Assembly: GCF_017299535.1 (NCBI RefSeq)
Contig: NZ_CP071238.1
Coordinates: forward strand, 3,410,001-3,474,000
From: Serratia marcescens subsp. marcescens ATCC 13880
Lineage (GTDB): Bacteria; Pseudomonadota; Gammaproteobacteria; Enterobacterales; Enterobacteriaceae
DNA: 64,000 nt
Reading direction: 5' to 3'
This document shows positions 1-9,620 of this stretch, piece by piece. Position 1 is the first letter of the stretch, and every line of letters starts with the position of its first letter. The translations under genes and the position numbers were made by a program. The notes below the pieces were generated by a model. It was not told where the DNA came from, ran no database searches, and saw nothing but the letters and a program-made list of their open reading frames with translations.

Positions 1-3
1 AAA

Positions 4-2454
4 ATGAGCCGCCGCCGCTTCCTGACCGGCGCCGCCGCGCTGACCGCCGCCCCGCTGCTGGCGGGCTTATGGCCCAAAGCGGCGCTGGCGCAGGCCATCA
101 GCGAAGCGCTGCCGCAGTTCATCGTCTTGCGTCAGGCGCAAAAAGGCATCCTGACCGGCGCCCACTGGGGCGCGTTTGAGGCCATCGTGCAGGACGGCAA
201 GATGGTCGGCGTGCAGCCGGTGCAGGACGATCCGTATCCCAATGAGCTGATCACCATGGCGCCTTATCAGGTGCACGCCGAGAACCGCATCAAATACCCG
301 ATGGTGCGCAAAAGCTGGCTGGAAGGCGGCCCCGGCAGCCGCACCGAGCTGCGCGGCCGCGATGAGTGGGTGCGCGTCAGCTGGGACAAAGCGACCGAGC
401 TGGTGTGCAATGAGATCGTTCGCCTGCAGAAAGATCACGGCCCGCAGTCGATCTACGCCGGTTCCTACGGCTGGAAAAGCGTCGGCATGCTGCACAACAG
501 CCGCACGCTGCTGCAGCGCCTGATGAACCTGACCGGTGGTTTCCTCGGCTACGCCGGCGACTACTCCACCGGCGCGGCGCAGGTGATCATGTCGCACGTG
601 GTCGGTTCGATGGAGGTCTACGAACAGCAGACCGCCTGGCCGAACGTGATCGAGAACAGCGAGTTGGTGATCCTGTGGGGCTGCAACCCGATGGTCACGC
701 TGAAGAACAGCTGGAACGTGCCGGATCACGTCGGCCAGACCGGCTTCGAAGCGCTGAAGAAGAAAGGCACCCGGGTGATCAGCATCGATCCGGTGCACAA
801 TGACAGCGCCAAGTTCGTCAATGCGCAGTGGATCGCCCCGCGCCCTTACACCGACGGCGCCATGCTGATCGGCATCGCCCACACGCTGCTGACCGAGAAG
901 CTGCATAACCCGGACTTCCTGAAAACCTATACCGTCGGCTTCGACAAGTTCCAGGCCTACCTGCTGGGCGAGAACGACGGCGTGGCGAAAACCGCCGAAT
1001 GGGCGGCCGACATCAGCGGCGTCGATGCCGGCACGCTGCGCGCGTTGGCGCGCGAGATGGCGAAGAGCCGCACCATGATCATGGGCGGCTGGGGCATTCA
1101 GCGTCAGCACCACGGCGAACAGCAGCACTGGCTGTTGGTGACGGTGGCGGCGATGCTCGGCCAAATCGGCCTGCCGGGCGGCGGCTTCGGCTTCAGCTAC
1201 CACTATTCGTCCGGCGGCAGCCCGACCGCCAAGGGCGGCATCATCGCCGGCATCTCCGCCGGCAATGCGCCGAAGAACTCGCCGGCGCCGATCCCGGTGG
1301 CGCGCATCGCCGAATGCCTGAGCAATCCGGGCAAAACCATCGACTTCAACGGCGCCAAGGTCACCTACCCCGAGGTGAAAATGGTGTATGTGGCGGGCGG
1401 CAACACTTTCCACCAGCATCAGGACACCAATAACCTGGTCAAAGCCTGGCAGCGGCCGGACACCATCGTGGTCAACGAGCCTTACTGGACCGCCACCGCC
1501 AAGCATGCCGATATCGTGCTGCCGGCCACCACCAGCTACGAGCGCAACGATCTGGAAATGGGCGGCGACTATTCGCAGCTCTACGTGTTCCCGATGCATC
1601 AATGCGTGCCGCCGCAGCACGAATCGCGCAGCGACTTCGACATCTTCTCGGCGATGGCGGCCAGGCTGGGCGTGCAGGAAGCCTTTACCGAAGGCAAGGA
1701 CGAAACCCAGTGGCTGAAAGGCATGTACGACGACATGAAAAACCAGGCGCGCGCCGCGCGGGTGGCGCTGCCGCCGTTCGACATGTTCTGGCAATCCAAC
1801 AACTACGTGCGTTTCCCGGTGCCGGAGGCCAATAAGCAGTGGGTGCGCTTTGCCGACTATCGCGACAACCCGCTGCTGAACCCGCTGGGCACGCCGTCGG
1901 GCAAGATCGAGATCTACTCCGATGCCATCGCCAAAATGCATTATGCGGATTGCCCCGGCATCCCGACCTGGATGCCGCCGCACGAGTGGTATCGCGGGCC
2001 GGAAGCGGCCAAGTATCCGCTGTCGCTCAATACCGCGCACCCGACCAATCGGCTGCATTCCCAGCTCGACAATACGCCGCTGCGCAAGAAATACGCGGTG
2101 GCGGATCGTGAGGCGATCTTGATCCACCCGCAGGACGCGCAGCCGCGCGGCATCACCGGCGGCGATCTGGTGCGGGCGTTTAACGATCGCGGCCAGATCC
2201 TGGTGGGGGCGGTGGTCAGCGAAGACGTGCGGCCCGGCGTGGTGCGCATCAGCGAAGGCGCCTGGTTCGATCCGGCCGATCCGGCGCAGCCCGGCTCGCT
2301 GTGCAAGAACGGCAACGTCAACTGCCTGACCTTCGACATCGGCTCTTCCAGCCTGGCGCAGGGCAACTGCGGGCAGATGGCGCAGCTGCAGATCGAGAAA
2401 TATCAGGGGCCGGCGCTGAAAAATACCGCACACGCGGTGCCGCAAGGCGCCTGA
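4..2454 (+). CDS. torA: Periplasmic trimethylamine-N-oxide reductase TorA (5' end may lie outside the window)
   Basis: Molybdopterin enzyme of the DMSO reductase family that reduces trimethylamine N-oxide to trimethylamine as a terminal electron acceptor in the periplasm. The visible protein has 816 residues and opens with a Tat signal: SRRRFLTG at residues 2-9, a hydrophobic stretch, and AxA near residues 27-29. The GDYSTG motif near residues 185-190 supplies the serine ligand of molybdenum, and SYGWKS is typical of TorA rather than DmsA. Known TorA proteins have several residues before the twin-arginine motif, and the ATG here is at base 4, so the real start may be upstream. The torC cytochrome and torSTR regulators would be expected to the left and cannot be seen. 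A terminator follows. BisC is unlikely because it has no signal peptide. Confidence 0.9.
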   Translation: MSRRRFLTGAAALTAAPLLAGLWPKAALAQAISEALPQFIVLRQAQKGILTGAHWGAFEAIVQDGKMVGVQPVQDDPYPNELITMAPYQVHAENRIKYPMVRKSWLEGGPGSRTELRGRDEWVRVSWDKATELVCNEIVRLQKDHGPQSIYAGSYGWKSVGMLHNSRTLLQRLMNLTGGFLGYAGDYSTGAAQVIMSHVVGSMEVYEQQTAWPNVIENSELVILWGCNPMVTLKNSWNVPDHVGQTGFEALKKKGTRVISIDPVHNDSAKFVNAQWIAPRPYTDGAMLIGIAHTLLTEKLHNPDFLKTYTVGFDKFQAYLLGENDGVAKTAEWAADISGVDAGTLRALAREMAKSRTMIMGGWGIQRQHHGEQQHWLLVTVAAMLGQIGLPGGGFGFSYHYSSGGSPTAKGGIIAGISAGNAPKNSPAPIPVARIAECLSNPGKTIDFNGAKVTYPEVKMVYVAGGNTFHQHQDTNNLVKAWQRPDTIVVNEPYWTATAKHADIVLPATTSYERNDLEMGGDYSQLYVFPMHQCVPPQHESRSDFDIFSAMAARLGVQEAFTEGKDETQWLKGMYDDMKNQARAARVALPPFDMFWQSNNYVRFPVPEANKQWVRFADYRDNPLLNPLGTPSGKIEIYSDAIAKMHYADCPGIPTWMPPHEWYRGPEAAKYPLSLNTAHPTNRLHSQLDNTPLRKKYAVADREAILIHPQDAQPRGITGGDLVRAFNDRGQILVGAVVSEDVRPGVVRISEGAWFDPADPAQPGSLCKNGNVNCLTFDIGSSSLAQGNCGQMAQLQIEKYQGPALKNTAHAVPQGA

Positions 2455-2469
2455 TTTACCGGCAAGCAA

Positions 2470-2493
2470 GGGGGCGCGGCGCGCCCCTGTTTT
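2470..2493 (+). terminator. Intrinsic terminator after torA
   Basis: A GC-rich stem GGGGCGC/GCGCCCC with a three-base loop is followed by TGTTTT, 15 bases after the torA stop codon. It would end the tor transcript before setB. Confidence 0.7.
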
Positions 2494-2608
2494 CTCGTCG
2501 CCGCGCGACAGAGTCGCTTACTCTGCGCCGAGGGATAGCGGTTTGCGTTTCATTTCAACGGGCGTATGATGCGCGCGAGCTCCCTTTTTCGACGAATTAT
2601 CAACCGCC

Positions 2609-3784
2609 ATGCCAACTTCATCCGCAGTAACGCGACGCACGCCCGATCTCACTTCGCTGGCCTTTTTGGCGGTGGCCTTCCTAACCGGTATCGCCGGCGC
2701 GTTGCAAACCCCGACGCTGAGCCTGTTTCTGGAAACCGAAGTCAAGGTGCGGCCGGCGCTGGTCGGGCTATTCTTTACCGGCAGCGCGGTGATCGGCATT
2801 CTGGTCAGCCAGTTTCTCGCCGGCCGTTCGGATAAAAAAGGCGACCGCAAATCACTGATCTTCCTCTGCTGCATGCTGGGCGCGTTGGGATTCACCCTGT
2901 TCGCCTGGAGCCGCAACTATTACCTGCTGCTGCTCGTCGGCGTGCTGCTCACCAGCTTCGGCTCCACCGCTAACCCGCAAATGTTCGCGCTGGCGCGCGA
3001 ACACGCCGATCGTACCGGGCGCGAGGCGGTGATGTTCACCTCTATCATGCGCGCCCAGGTCTCGCTCGCCTGGGTAATCGGCCCGCCGATCGCCTTCGCG
3101 CTGGCGCTGGGATTCGGCTTCAAGACCCTGTATCTGGCGGGCGCGGCGGCCTTTGTGTTGTGCGGCCTGCTGGTGTGGCAGCGGTTGCCTTCGATGCCGA
3201 AAGCCGTCGCGACGGGCGCCCCGCTGGCCGCGCCGCGCCAGCATCGCCGCGATGCGCTGCTGCTGTTCGCCGCCTGCACCCTGATGTGGACCGCCAACAG
3301 CATGTACCTGATCACTATGCCGCTGTATGTGGTGCACGAACTGCGGCTGCCGGAGCGGCTGGCCGGGATATTGATGGGCGCCGCCGCCGGGCTGGAGATC
3401 CCGATCATGCTGCTCGCCGGGCTGGCGGCGAACCGCTGCGGCAAGCGTTTCCTGATGCGCGTGGCGGTGGCCGCCGGCGTGCTGTTCTACGCTGGTCTGC
3501 TGCTTATCACCGGCAGTGGGCAACTCATCGCTCTGCAGCTGCTGAATGCGGCGTTTATCGGCGTGCTGGCGGGGATCGGCATGCTCTATTTCCAGGATTT
3601 GATGCCCGGTCAGGCCGGCACGGCCACCACGCTGTTCACCAATACCATTCGGGTGGGTTGGATCATCGCCGGCGCCCTCGCCGGCGCGGTGGCGGAAATC
3701 TGGAGCTACCATGCGGTGTTTTACGCCGCGCTGGCGATGGCGGCAGGCGCGACGCTGTGTCTGTGGCGGTTGAAAGACGCTTAA
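2609..3784 (+). CDS. setB: Sugar efflux transporter SetB (MFS)
   Basis: A 391-residue, 12-helix major facilitator protein of the SET family, which exports lactose, glucose and other sugars across the inner membrane. The N-terminus ([15 protein letters not shown]), the loop [11 protein letters not shown] and the stretch [20 protein letters not shown] match what I recall of E. coli SetB closely, so SetB is preferred over SetA. The ATG at 2609 has no strong ribosome binding site, but it agrees with the family length. The gene converges with yeiW and the two stop codons overlap by four bases. In E. coli setB also sits next to yeiW and yeiP, which supports the name. Confidence 0.88.
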   Translation: MPTSSAVTRRTPDLTSLAFLAVAFLTGIAGALQTPTLSLFLETEVKVRPALVGLFFTGSAVIGILVSQFLAGRSDKKGDRKSLIFLCCMLGALGFTLFAWSRNYYLLLLVGVLLTSFGSTANPQMFALAREHADRTGREAVMFTSIMRAQVSLAWVIGPPIAFALALGFGFKTLYLAGAAAFVLCGLLVWQRLPSMPKAVATGAPLAAPRQHRRDALLLFAACTLMWTANSMYLITMPLYVVHELRLPERLAGILMGAAAGLEIPIMLLAGLAANRCGKRFLMRVAVAAGVLFYAGLLLITGSGQLIALQLLNAAFIGVLAGIGMLYFQDLMPGQAGTATTLFTNTIRVGWIIAGALAGAVAEIWSYHAVFYAALAMAAGATLCLWRLKDA

Positions 3785-4035
3785 GGCGCGGTGTCCGCTT
3801 CCAGCCTGGCGAGATAAATCAGCGCCTGATCGCGGTGATCGTGGCACATGTCGCGGCTCGGCTGCAGGCTGCCGCACACCTTCGGCCGCAGCGGCGAATG
3901 AAACAGGCCGCAGCGCAGCCGCTCATCCAGATGAATGCAGCGGGTATTGGCGGGCTTGCCGTTTGGCATGCCGGGGATCGGGCTGGATATTGACGGCGCG
4001 ATACAGCAGGCGCCGCAGTCGCTGCGACAGTCCAT
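3781..4035 (-). CDS. yeiW: YeiW, small UPF0153 cysteine-cluster protein
   Basis: An 84-residue protein with an N-terminal CRSDCGACC motif and two further cysteines, the pattern of the YkgJ/UPF0153 family thought to bind a metal or iron-sulfur cluster. Length and sequence ([18 protein letters not shown]) match E. coli YeiW. The function is unknown. It lies tail to tail with setB, overlapping it by four bases, with a 271-base gap to the mtr-like gene on the other side. Confidence 0.85.
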   Translation of the reverse strand: MDCRSDCGACCIAPSISSPIPGMPNGKPANTRCIHLDERLRCGLFHSPLRPKVCGSLQPSRDMCHDHRDQALIYLARLEADTAP

Positions 4036-4238
4036 CAGCGCTACTCCTGGCGGGCTGGGGAAAAGAAGCGCGACAATAGCAGCCGCGTGCGGCCGCCGCC
4101 AGCAGAATCCCTGCGCCTTGCCGATCTTTACACTCGTCCCGCAACCGTCTTACCCCGGCCGATTCGCCGCATGGCGAATAAACGCCCAAAAAGCCGCAAT
4201 TTAAAGACAAAAACGCGTGAAGCGTGCAATTCCTACGC

Positions 4239-4267
4239 TTTACATGCGCCATACACACATGTACCAT
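4239..4267 (+). promoter_or_regulatory. Promoter of the mtr-like gene
   Basis: TTTACA (4239-4244) and TACCAT (4262-4267) are separated by 17 bases and lie 40 bases upstream of the permease start. The -10 hexamer lies inside the TrpR-like operator. Confidence 0.5.
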
Positions 4268-4278
4268 TGAGCTAGTAC
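4261..4278. promoter_or_regulatory. TrpR-like operator upstream of the tryptophan permease
   Basis: GTACCATTGAGCTAGTAC matches the symmetric Trp repressor operator GTACTAGTTAACTAGTAC at 14 of 18 positions, with perfect GTAC and CTAGTAC outer arms. It overlaps the -10 box of the best promoter. TrpR control of mtr is established in E. coli, so the site supports the Mtr assignment. Confidence 0.65.
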
Positions 4279-4306
4279 AAAAGAACCTCTTCCCTCAGGA
4301 GCACGC

Positions 4307-5551
4307 ATGTCTACGGACACCATCCAGAAGCTGGCCCGCCCTTCCGTCCTCGGCGGCGCGATGATCATTGCCGGAACCGCCGTTGGCGCCGGCATGTTTT
4401 CCATTCCGATCGTCACTTCCGGTGTCTGGTTCAGCGGCTCCGTCGCGCTGCTGGTGTATACCTGGGCCTGCATGCTGCTTTCCGGCCTGATGATCCTCGA
4501 AGCCACGCTGCACTACCCGAGCGGCGCCAGCTTCAACACCATGGTCAAGGATCTGCTGGGCAAAGGCTGGAACGCCGTGAACGGCCTGTCGGTGGCGTTC
4601 GTGCTGTACATCCTGACCTACGCCTATATCTCGGCCGGCGGCTCGATCATCGCGCACACGCTGGAGGGCATCGTCGGCGTCGGCCAGACCACCGCCGGCC
4701 TGGTGTTCGCGCTGGTCGTGGCGTTTATCGTCTGGCTCTCCACCCGCGCGGTCGACCGCCTGAGCACCATTCTGATCGGCGGTATGGTGATCACCTTCGT
4801 GATGTCGGTGGGCGACATGTTTACCCACGTGCAGCCCGCGGTGCTGTTCAACACCGGCGATGACCAGGCCAGCTATCTGCCTTACGCCCTGGCGGCGCTG
4901 CCTTACCTGCTGACCTCATTCGGCTACCACGGCAACATTCCCGGGCTGGTGAAGTACTACCGCAAGGACAGCGGCTCCGTGGTGCGCAGCCTGGTGTACG
5001 GCACCCTGCTGGCATTGGCGATCTACATCCTGTGGCAGTATGTGATCCAGGGCAATATCGCGCGCGACGCCTTTAAGCAGGTGATCGCCGAGGGCGGCAA
5101 CATCGGCAGCCTGCTCAAGCAAATGGGCAACGTCTCCAGCAGCCAAACCGTCAGCCAACTGCTGAACGCCTTCTCCTATATGGCGCTGGCCAGCTCGTTC
5201 CTCGGCGTGTCGCTGGGCCTGTTCGACTACCTGGCGGACTTCTGCAAGTTCAAGGACGACGCCGTCGGGCGCAGCAAGACCGCGCTGGTGACCTTTGTGC
5301 CGCCGACCCTGGCCGCGCTGCTGTTCCCGAACGGTTTCCTGTACGCCATCGGCTTCGCCGGGCTGGCGGCCACCGTCTGGGCGGTGATCGTGCCGGCGCT
5401 GATGGCGCGCGCCAGCCGCCGCCGCTATCCGCAGGCCGGTTACCGCGCGCCGGGCGGCAACGGCGTGATCCTGTTCGTCATCCTGTTCGGGTTGATCAAC
5501 GCCGCCGCGCATATTCTGTCGCTGTTCGGCCTGCTGCCGGTCTTCCGGTAA
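4307..5551 (+). CDS. mtr: High-affinity tryptophan permease (Mtr family)
   Basis: A 414-residue aromatic amino acid:proton symporter of the HAAAP family with about 11 membrane segments. Motifs such as GAGMFSIP, SGLMILEATLHY, DLLGKGWN, FVLYILTYAYISA and ASSFLGVSLGLFDYLADF match Mtr and TnaB over the full length, and E. coli Mtr is also 414 residues. A ribosome binding site (CAGGAG) precedes the ATG. I prefer Mtr over TnaB because no tryptophanase gene is adjacent and because a TrpR-like operator lies upstream. The gene is transcribed alone and ends at a strong hairpin. Confidence 0.85.
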   Translation: MSTDTIQKLARPSVLGGAMIIAGTAVGAGMFSIPIVTSGVWFSGSVALLVYTWACMLLSGLMILEATLHYPSGASFNTMVKDLLGKGWNAVNGLSVAFVLYILTYAYISAGGSIIAHTLEGIVGVGQTTAGLVFALVVAFIVWLSTRAVDRLSTILIGGMVITFVMSVGDMFTHVQPAVLFNTGDDQASYLPYALAALPYLLTSFGYHGNIPGLVKYYRKDSGSVVRSLVYGTLLALAIYILWQYVIQGNIARDAFKQVIAEGGNIGSLLKQMGNVSSSQTVSQLLNAFSYMALASSFLGVSLGLFDYLADFCKFKDDAVGRSKTALVTFVPPTLAALLFPNGFLYAIGFAGLAATVWAVIVPALMARASRRRYPQAGYRAPGGNGVILFVILFGLINAAAHILSLFGLLPVFR

Positions 5552-5557
5552 TCCTCG

Positions 5558-5583
5558 AAGGGAGAGCGCCTGCTCTCCCTTTC
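5558..5583 (+). terminator. Terminator hairpin after the mtr-like gene
   Basis: A ten-base-pair stem AAGGGAGAGC/GCTCTCCCTT with a four-base loop lies just after the stop codon. The T-tract is short. Confidence 0.6.
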
Positions 5584-5677
5584 CCGCACTGTTTTTACGC
5601 CGGGCTATTGCCTGAAATCGGCGGCGCGAGTACCTTGTCGCAACTTCTCTAATACTCTTCATTGCGGATGAATTGAA

Positions 5678-6250
5678 ATGGCAAGAGCTAACGAAATTAA
5701 GCGCGGCATGGCGATCAGCTACAACGGCAAGCTGCTGCTGGTAAAAGATATCGACGTGCAGAGCCCGAGCGCCCGCGGCGCCAGCACCCTGTACAAAATG
5801 CGCTTCTCCGACGTGCGCACCGGCCTGAAAGTGGAAGAACGCTTCAAGGGCGACGATATCCTGGACACCATTTCCCTGTCGCGCCGCAAGGTGAACTTCT
5901 CCTATATCGACGGCGAAGAATACGTGTTCATGGATGACGAAGATTACACGCCGTACATCTTCAAGAAAGACCAGATCGAAGACGAGCTGCTGTTCATTCC
6001 GGAAGGCGGCCTGCCGGGCATGCAGGTGCTGACGCTGGATGGCCAGGTGCTGGCGCTGGAGCTGCCGCAGACCGTGGATATGGAAATCGTCGAGACCGCG
6101 CCGGGCATCAAAGGCGCTTCCGCCAGCGCCCGCAACAAACCGGCCACCATGGCGACCGGTCTGGTGATCCATGTGCCGGAATACCTCAGCGCCGGCGACA
6201 AGATCCGCATTCATATCGCCGAACGCCGCTACATGAGCCGCGCCGACTAG
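5678..6250 (+). CDS. yeiP: Elongation factor P-like protein YeiP (EfpL)
   Basis: A 190-residue paralogue of translation factor EF-P with its three beta domains: an N-terminal KOW-like domain with the tip sequence SPSARGAST, an OB domain, and a C-terminal OB domain with the typical ending [16 protein letters not shown]. EfpL eases ribosome stalling at difficult motifs. The loop that in EF-P carries the modified lysine reads SPSARGAS, the arginine-bearing form of this subfamily. The gene stands alone, with a hairpin terminator shared with the convergent uxuA. In E. coli yeiP is likewise close to setB and yeiW. Confidence 0.93.
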   Translation: MARANEIKRGMAISYNGKLLLVKDIDVQSPSARGASTLYKMRFSDVRTGLKVEERFKGDDILDTISLSRRKVNFSYIDGEEYVFMDDEDYTPYIFKKDQIEDELLFIPEGGLPGMQVLTLDGQVLALELPQTVDMEIVETAPGIKGASASARNKPATMATGLVIHVPEYLSAGDKIRIHIAERRYMSRAD

Positions 6251-6259
6251 TCGCGCCAG

Positions 6260-6289
6260 CGGGGCCGATGCTCGGCCCCGTTTCATTTT
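6260..6289. terminator. Terminator between yeiP and uxuA
   Basis: Stem CGGGGCCGA/TCGGCCCCG with loop TGC, followed by TTTCATTTT on the plus strand. It lies between two convergent genes. Confidence 0.75.
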
Positions 6290-6292
6290 CCG

Positions 6293-7483
6293 CTACGGCA
6301 ATTCCGGGAAAAAGCGCCGCTTGAGCGCCAGCTCGACGCCGCGCAGCTCCGCCAGCCCTTTCAACCGCCCGATGGCCGAATAGCCCGGATTGGTTTTCTT
6401 TTTCAAATCGTCCAGCATCTGATGCCCATGATCGGGGCGCATCGGGATCGGCCGCCGATCGCCCGCCCGCTGCCGACGCAGTTCTTCGGTCAGGATCGCT
6501 TCGATCACCGCCACCATGTCCACATCGCCCTGCAGATGCGCCCCCTCGTGGAAGCTTTTCGGGTTTTCCTCGCGGCAGGTGGCGCGCAGGTGGGTAAAGT
6601 GAATGCGATCGCCGAAGGTTTCAATCATCCGCACCAGATCGTTGTCGGCGCGCACGCCGTAGGAACCGGTGCACAGGGTGAAGCCGTTATGAATGCTGTC
6701 GACGGTCTGCTTCAGCCACTGCATGTCTTCAATCGTGGAGACGATGCGCGGCAGGCCGAGGATCGGCCGCGGCGGATCGTCGGGATGCACCGCCAGCCGG
6801 ATGCCGGCCTCTTCCGCCACCGGCACGATGGCGCGCAGAAAGACCGCCATGTTTTCGCGCAGCTGCGCCTTGTCGATGCCGTCGTATTCCGCCAGACGGC
6901 GGCGGAACTGCTCCAACGTATAACCTTCTTCCGCCCCAGGCAGCCCGGCGATGATATTGCCCGTCAGCGTGGCTTTCTCCTCCTCGCTCATGGCGGCGAA
7001 ATAGGCCGCCGCCTGACTGCGCTCTTGCGGCGTATAGTCGGCCTCGGCGCCGGCGCGCTGCAGGATATGCAGCTCGAACGCAGCGAAGGCGATCTGATCG
7101 AAACGCAGCGCTTTGGCGCCGTTCGGCAGCGGATAGGCCAGATCGGTGCGCGTCCAGTCGAGGATCGGCATGAAGTTGTAGCAGACGGTGTCGATGCCGC
7201 AGGCCGCCAGATTGCGCAGTGACTGCTGGTAATTGGCGATGTACCGCCGCCAGTCGCCGCTGTGAGTTTTGATCGCCTCATGTACCGGCACGCTCTCCAC
7301 CACCGACCACACCAGCCCCTTTTCCGCCAACAGCGCCTGCCGCGCGCGGATCTCGTCGATCGGCCAGACTTCGCCGTTCGCGATATGATGCAGCGCCGTC
7401 ACCACCCCGGTCGCCCCGGCCTGACGCACGTCGTCCAAAGAAACCGGATCGTTCGGGCCATACCAACGCCATGTTTGTTCCAT
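6293..7483 (-). CDS. uxuA: Mannonate dehydratase UxuA
   Basis: Converts D-mannonate to 2-keto-3-deoxygluconate in the hexuronate (glucuronate) pathway in the cytoplasm. The 396-residue length fits the family (E. coli 394). The N-terminus [29 protein letters not shown] and motifs [49 protein letters not shown] and MRPDHGHQM hold the conserved metal and substrate residues. It is divergent from uxuB, with 293 bases between them that carry UxuR/ExuR-like palindromes. This differs from E. coli, where uxuA and uxuB form one operon. Confidence 0.95.
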   Translation of the reverse strand: MEQTWRWYGPNDPVSLDDVRQAGATGVVTALHHIANGEVWPIDEIRARQALLAEKGLVWSVVESVPVHEAIKTHSGDWRRYIANYQQSLRNLAACGIDTVCYNFMPILDWTRTDLAYPLPNGAKALRFDQIAFAAFELHILQRAGAEADYTPQERSQAAAYFAAMSEEEKATLTGNIIAGLPGAEEGYTLEQFRRRLAEYDGIDKAQLRENMAVFLRAIVPVAEEAGIRLAVHPDDPPRPILGLPRIVSTIEDMQWLKQTVDSIHNGFTLCTGSYGVRADNDLVRMIETFGDRIHFTHLRATCREENPKSFHEGAHLQGDVDMVAVIEAILTEELRRQRAGDRRPIPMRPDHGHQMLDDLKKKTNPGYSAIGRLKGLAELRGVELALKRRFFPELP

Positions 7484-7516
7484 GTATTGTCCTTATGCCT
7501 GTCTCGCACCGCAATG

Positions 7517-7530
7517 TTGTTATACCAGTT
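7517..7530. promoter_or_regulatory. UxuR/ExuR-like operator
   Basis: TTGTTATACCAGTT matches the core of the hexuronate repressor palindrome TTGGTATACCAATT at 12 of 14 positions and lies 34 bases upstream of the uxuA start. A looser copy, TTGGACTGACCAATT with one extra central base, is at 7628-7642 on the uxuB side. Confidence 0.55.
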
Positions 7531-7776
7531 TAATTTAGATGTCAGTTATCTTTAACTTACTCTTTCGCCACGCGCTGTCAAAACCGAACCCCTCATTGGT
7601 TGATCCACTTCACGCTTCTGGCTTATTTTGGACTGACCAATTCCTTTAACCGGCCGACATCCTTACACTGGTCGCAGTTTTTTATCACCGGCGCCACCCT
7701 GTCTATGTGGCAGAAAACTGGTCTGCTAACTTGGCGCAAGTGGCCCGCCAGCTGTCTTACATGCTTTGGAGATGAG

Positions 7777-9249
7777 ATGAAAACGATCGCCAACACCCCG
7801 CTGCCGGGCGCCGTACGGCAGCCGGGCTATGACCGCCGGGCCCTGCGCAGCCGCATCGTGCACCTTGGCTTCGGCGCGTTCCACCGCGCGCATCAGGCGC
7901 TGCTGACCGATCGGGTGCTGAACGCCCACGGCGGCGACTGGGGCATTTGCGAGATCAGTCTTTCCGGCGGCGTGCCGCTGTTTGAGGCGCTGCGGCAACA
8001 GGATCATCTGTACAGCGTGCTGGAGAAAGGCGCGGACGGCCATCAGGCCATCGTGGTCGGCGCGGTGCATGAGAGCCTGCACCGCAAGCTGGAGGGCATC
8101 GCCGCGGTGCTGGAGAAGCTGGCCGAACCGCAGGTGGCGATCGTCTCGATGACCATCACCGAAAAAGGCTACTGCATCGAACCCGGCAGCGGACGGTTGG
8201 ATCGACAGCATTCGGGGATCGTCGCCGATCTGGCGTGGCCGCATCAGCCGCAGACCGCGCCCGGCATTTTGGTGGAAGCGCTGCGGTTGCGGCGCGAACG
8301 CGGCCTGCCCGCCTTCTCCCTGCTTTCCTGCGACAATATTCCGGAGAACGGCCACGTGTTGCGCCGGGCGGTGCTCGATCTGGCGCAGGCGCGGGATCCG
8401 TCGCTCGCCGACTGGATCGCCACCGCCGCCACCTTCCCCTGCACCATGGTGGATCGCATCGTGCCGGCCGCCACGCCGGCCACGCTGGATGAGATCGCCG
8501 CCGCGCTGGGCGGCGTGCGCGACGAATGCGCCATCGCCTGCGAGCCCTTCATTCAATGGGTAGTGGAAGACAACTTCACCGCCGGACGCCCGGCGTGGGA
8601 GTTGGCCGGCGCCCAGTTGGTCAGCGATGTGCTGCCGTTTGAACACATGAAACTGCGCATGCTGAACGGCAGCCACTCGTTCCTGGCTTACTTAGGCTAC
8701 CTGGGCGGCTACCGCTATATCAACGAGTGCATGGCGGATGAGCACTACCGCCGCGCCGCCCTGCGGTTGATGCTGGACGAACAGACGCCGACGCTGAGCG
8801 TCACCGGCATCAGCCTGCCCGACTATGCCGCACGGCTTATCGCGCGCTTCAGCAATCCGGCGCTGCAACACCTCACCTGGCAGATCGCCATGGACGGCAC
8901 GCAGAAACTGCCGCAGCGCCTGCTGGATGCCGTGCGCTGGCATCTGCGGCACGGTGGCGACTATAGCGGGCTGGCGCTGGGCGTGGCGGGCTGGATGCGT
9001 TACGTCGGCGGCGTCGATGACGCCGGTGAGCCGATCGACATTCGCGATCCGCTGGCAGACGTGCTGAAGCAGACGATCGCCGCAACGCCGGACGATCGGC
9101 GGCGCGTAGCGGCGCTGTTGGCGTTGAAATCGGTATTCGGCGAAGCGCTGGCGGCGCATGCGGCATTTACCGAAGCGGTGACGCAAGCCTATTTGTCGCT
9201 GCGCGATCGCGGCGCGCGTGAAACGGTGAAGGAGTGGGTGATGCGGTGA
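7777..9249 (+). CDS. uxuB: Fructuronate reductase UxuB
   Basis: NAD-dependent D-mannonate oxidoreductase that interconverts fructuronate and mannonate, the step before UxuA. From the ATG at 7777, which has GGAG six bases upstream, the protein has 490 residues (E. coli 486). It carries the mannitol dehydrogenase fold: HLGFGAFHRAHQA for dinucleotide binding near residues 30-42, and the catalytic region KLRMLNGSHSFLAYLGYLGGY. The open frame extends further upstream to 7600, but that part lacks family sequence and is AT-rich. A 30-base palindrome follows the gene. Confidence 0.93.
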   Translation: MKTIANTPLPGAVRQPGYDRRALRSRIVHLGFGAFHRAHQALLTDRVLNAHGGDWGICEISLSGGVPLFEALRQQDHLYSVLEKGADGHQAIVVGAVHESLHRKLEGIAAVLEKLAEPQVAIVSMTITEKGYCIEPGSGRLDRQHSGIVADLAWPHQPQTAPGILVEALRLRRERGLPAFSLLSCDNIPENGHVLRRAVLDLAQARDPSLADWIATAATFPCTMVDRIVPAATPATLDEIAAALGGVRDECAIACEPFIQWVVEDNFTAGRPAWELAGAQLVSDVLPFEHMKLRMLNGSHSFLAYLGYLGGYRYINECMADEHYRRAALRLMLDEQTPTLSVTGISLPDYAARLIARFSNPALQHLTWQIAMDGTQKLPQRLLDAVRWHLRHGGDYSGLALGVAGWMRYVGGVDDAGEPIDIRDPLADVLKQTIAATPDDRRRVAALLALKSVFGEALAAHAAFTEAVTQAYLSLRDRGARETVKEWVMR

Positions 9250-9272
9250 GGAGCCTGCAGGGCCGAGAATAA

Positions 9273-9302
9273 CCATGCCGGCGTAACGTTACGCCGGCAT
9301 GG
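9273..9302. terminator. 30-bp perfect palindrome after uxuB
   Basis: Perfect inverted repeat with arms beginning CCATGCCGGCGTAAC. There is no T-tract, so it may act as an RNA-stabilising hairpin or a bidirectional stop between uxuB and the convergent fimbrillin-like gene. Confidence 0.55.
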
Positions 9303-9311
9303 CGGAACGAC

Positions 9312-9620
9312 TTAACGATAAACGACCGTCATAACAGCGAGTTTCTTCTGTTGGTCCACCCACTTCATTTCGGTTGTGCCTAGATTTAGCGGAAGTTCTT
9401 TGCGTGTAGTATCAAAACCTGACAACGCTTGCTGGGCCTGATAACGCTGGCCGTTGCGGTAACATTGCGTATTCGCCTTAGAATCTGCAATATTGACCGT
9501 GCAAGGACTTTCAACGATAGAACCGACGAAGCGAATTACCCCGCCGGCCACTCCTGCATGACTCACTGCCGTCCATGAAAACAACATTCCTACGATCAAA
9601 AATAACCGAAAGGCATTCAT
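9312..9620 (-). CDS. Short fimbrial-subunit-like secreted protein
   Basis: A 102-residue protein with a Sec signal peptide (residues about 1-22, ending SHA). The mature part opens like a type 1 pilin: GVIRFVGSIVESPCTV, with a second cysteine at CYRNGQ, and it ends with an alternating strand KKLAVMTVVYR that resembles a pilin C-terminus. Ordinary pilins are about 170 residues, so the middle of the fold is missing. No usher or chaperone gene is nearby. Base composition is clearly more AT-rich than its neighbours, which suggests acquisition or relaxed selection. The similarity is from motifs only; the function is unknown. Confidence 0.6.
   Translation of the reverse strand: MNAFRLFLIVGMLFSWTAVSHAGVAGGVIRFVGSIVESPCTVNIADSKANTQCYRNGQRYQAQQALSGFDTTRKELPLNLGTTEMKWVDQQKKLAVMTVVYR

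Noticed and set aside
67-2469. 800-codon minus-strand open frame opposite torA
   Set aside because: A shadow frame of a GC-rich gene; no start signal, no family features, and the plus-strand protein is clearly TorA.
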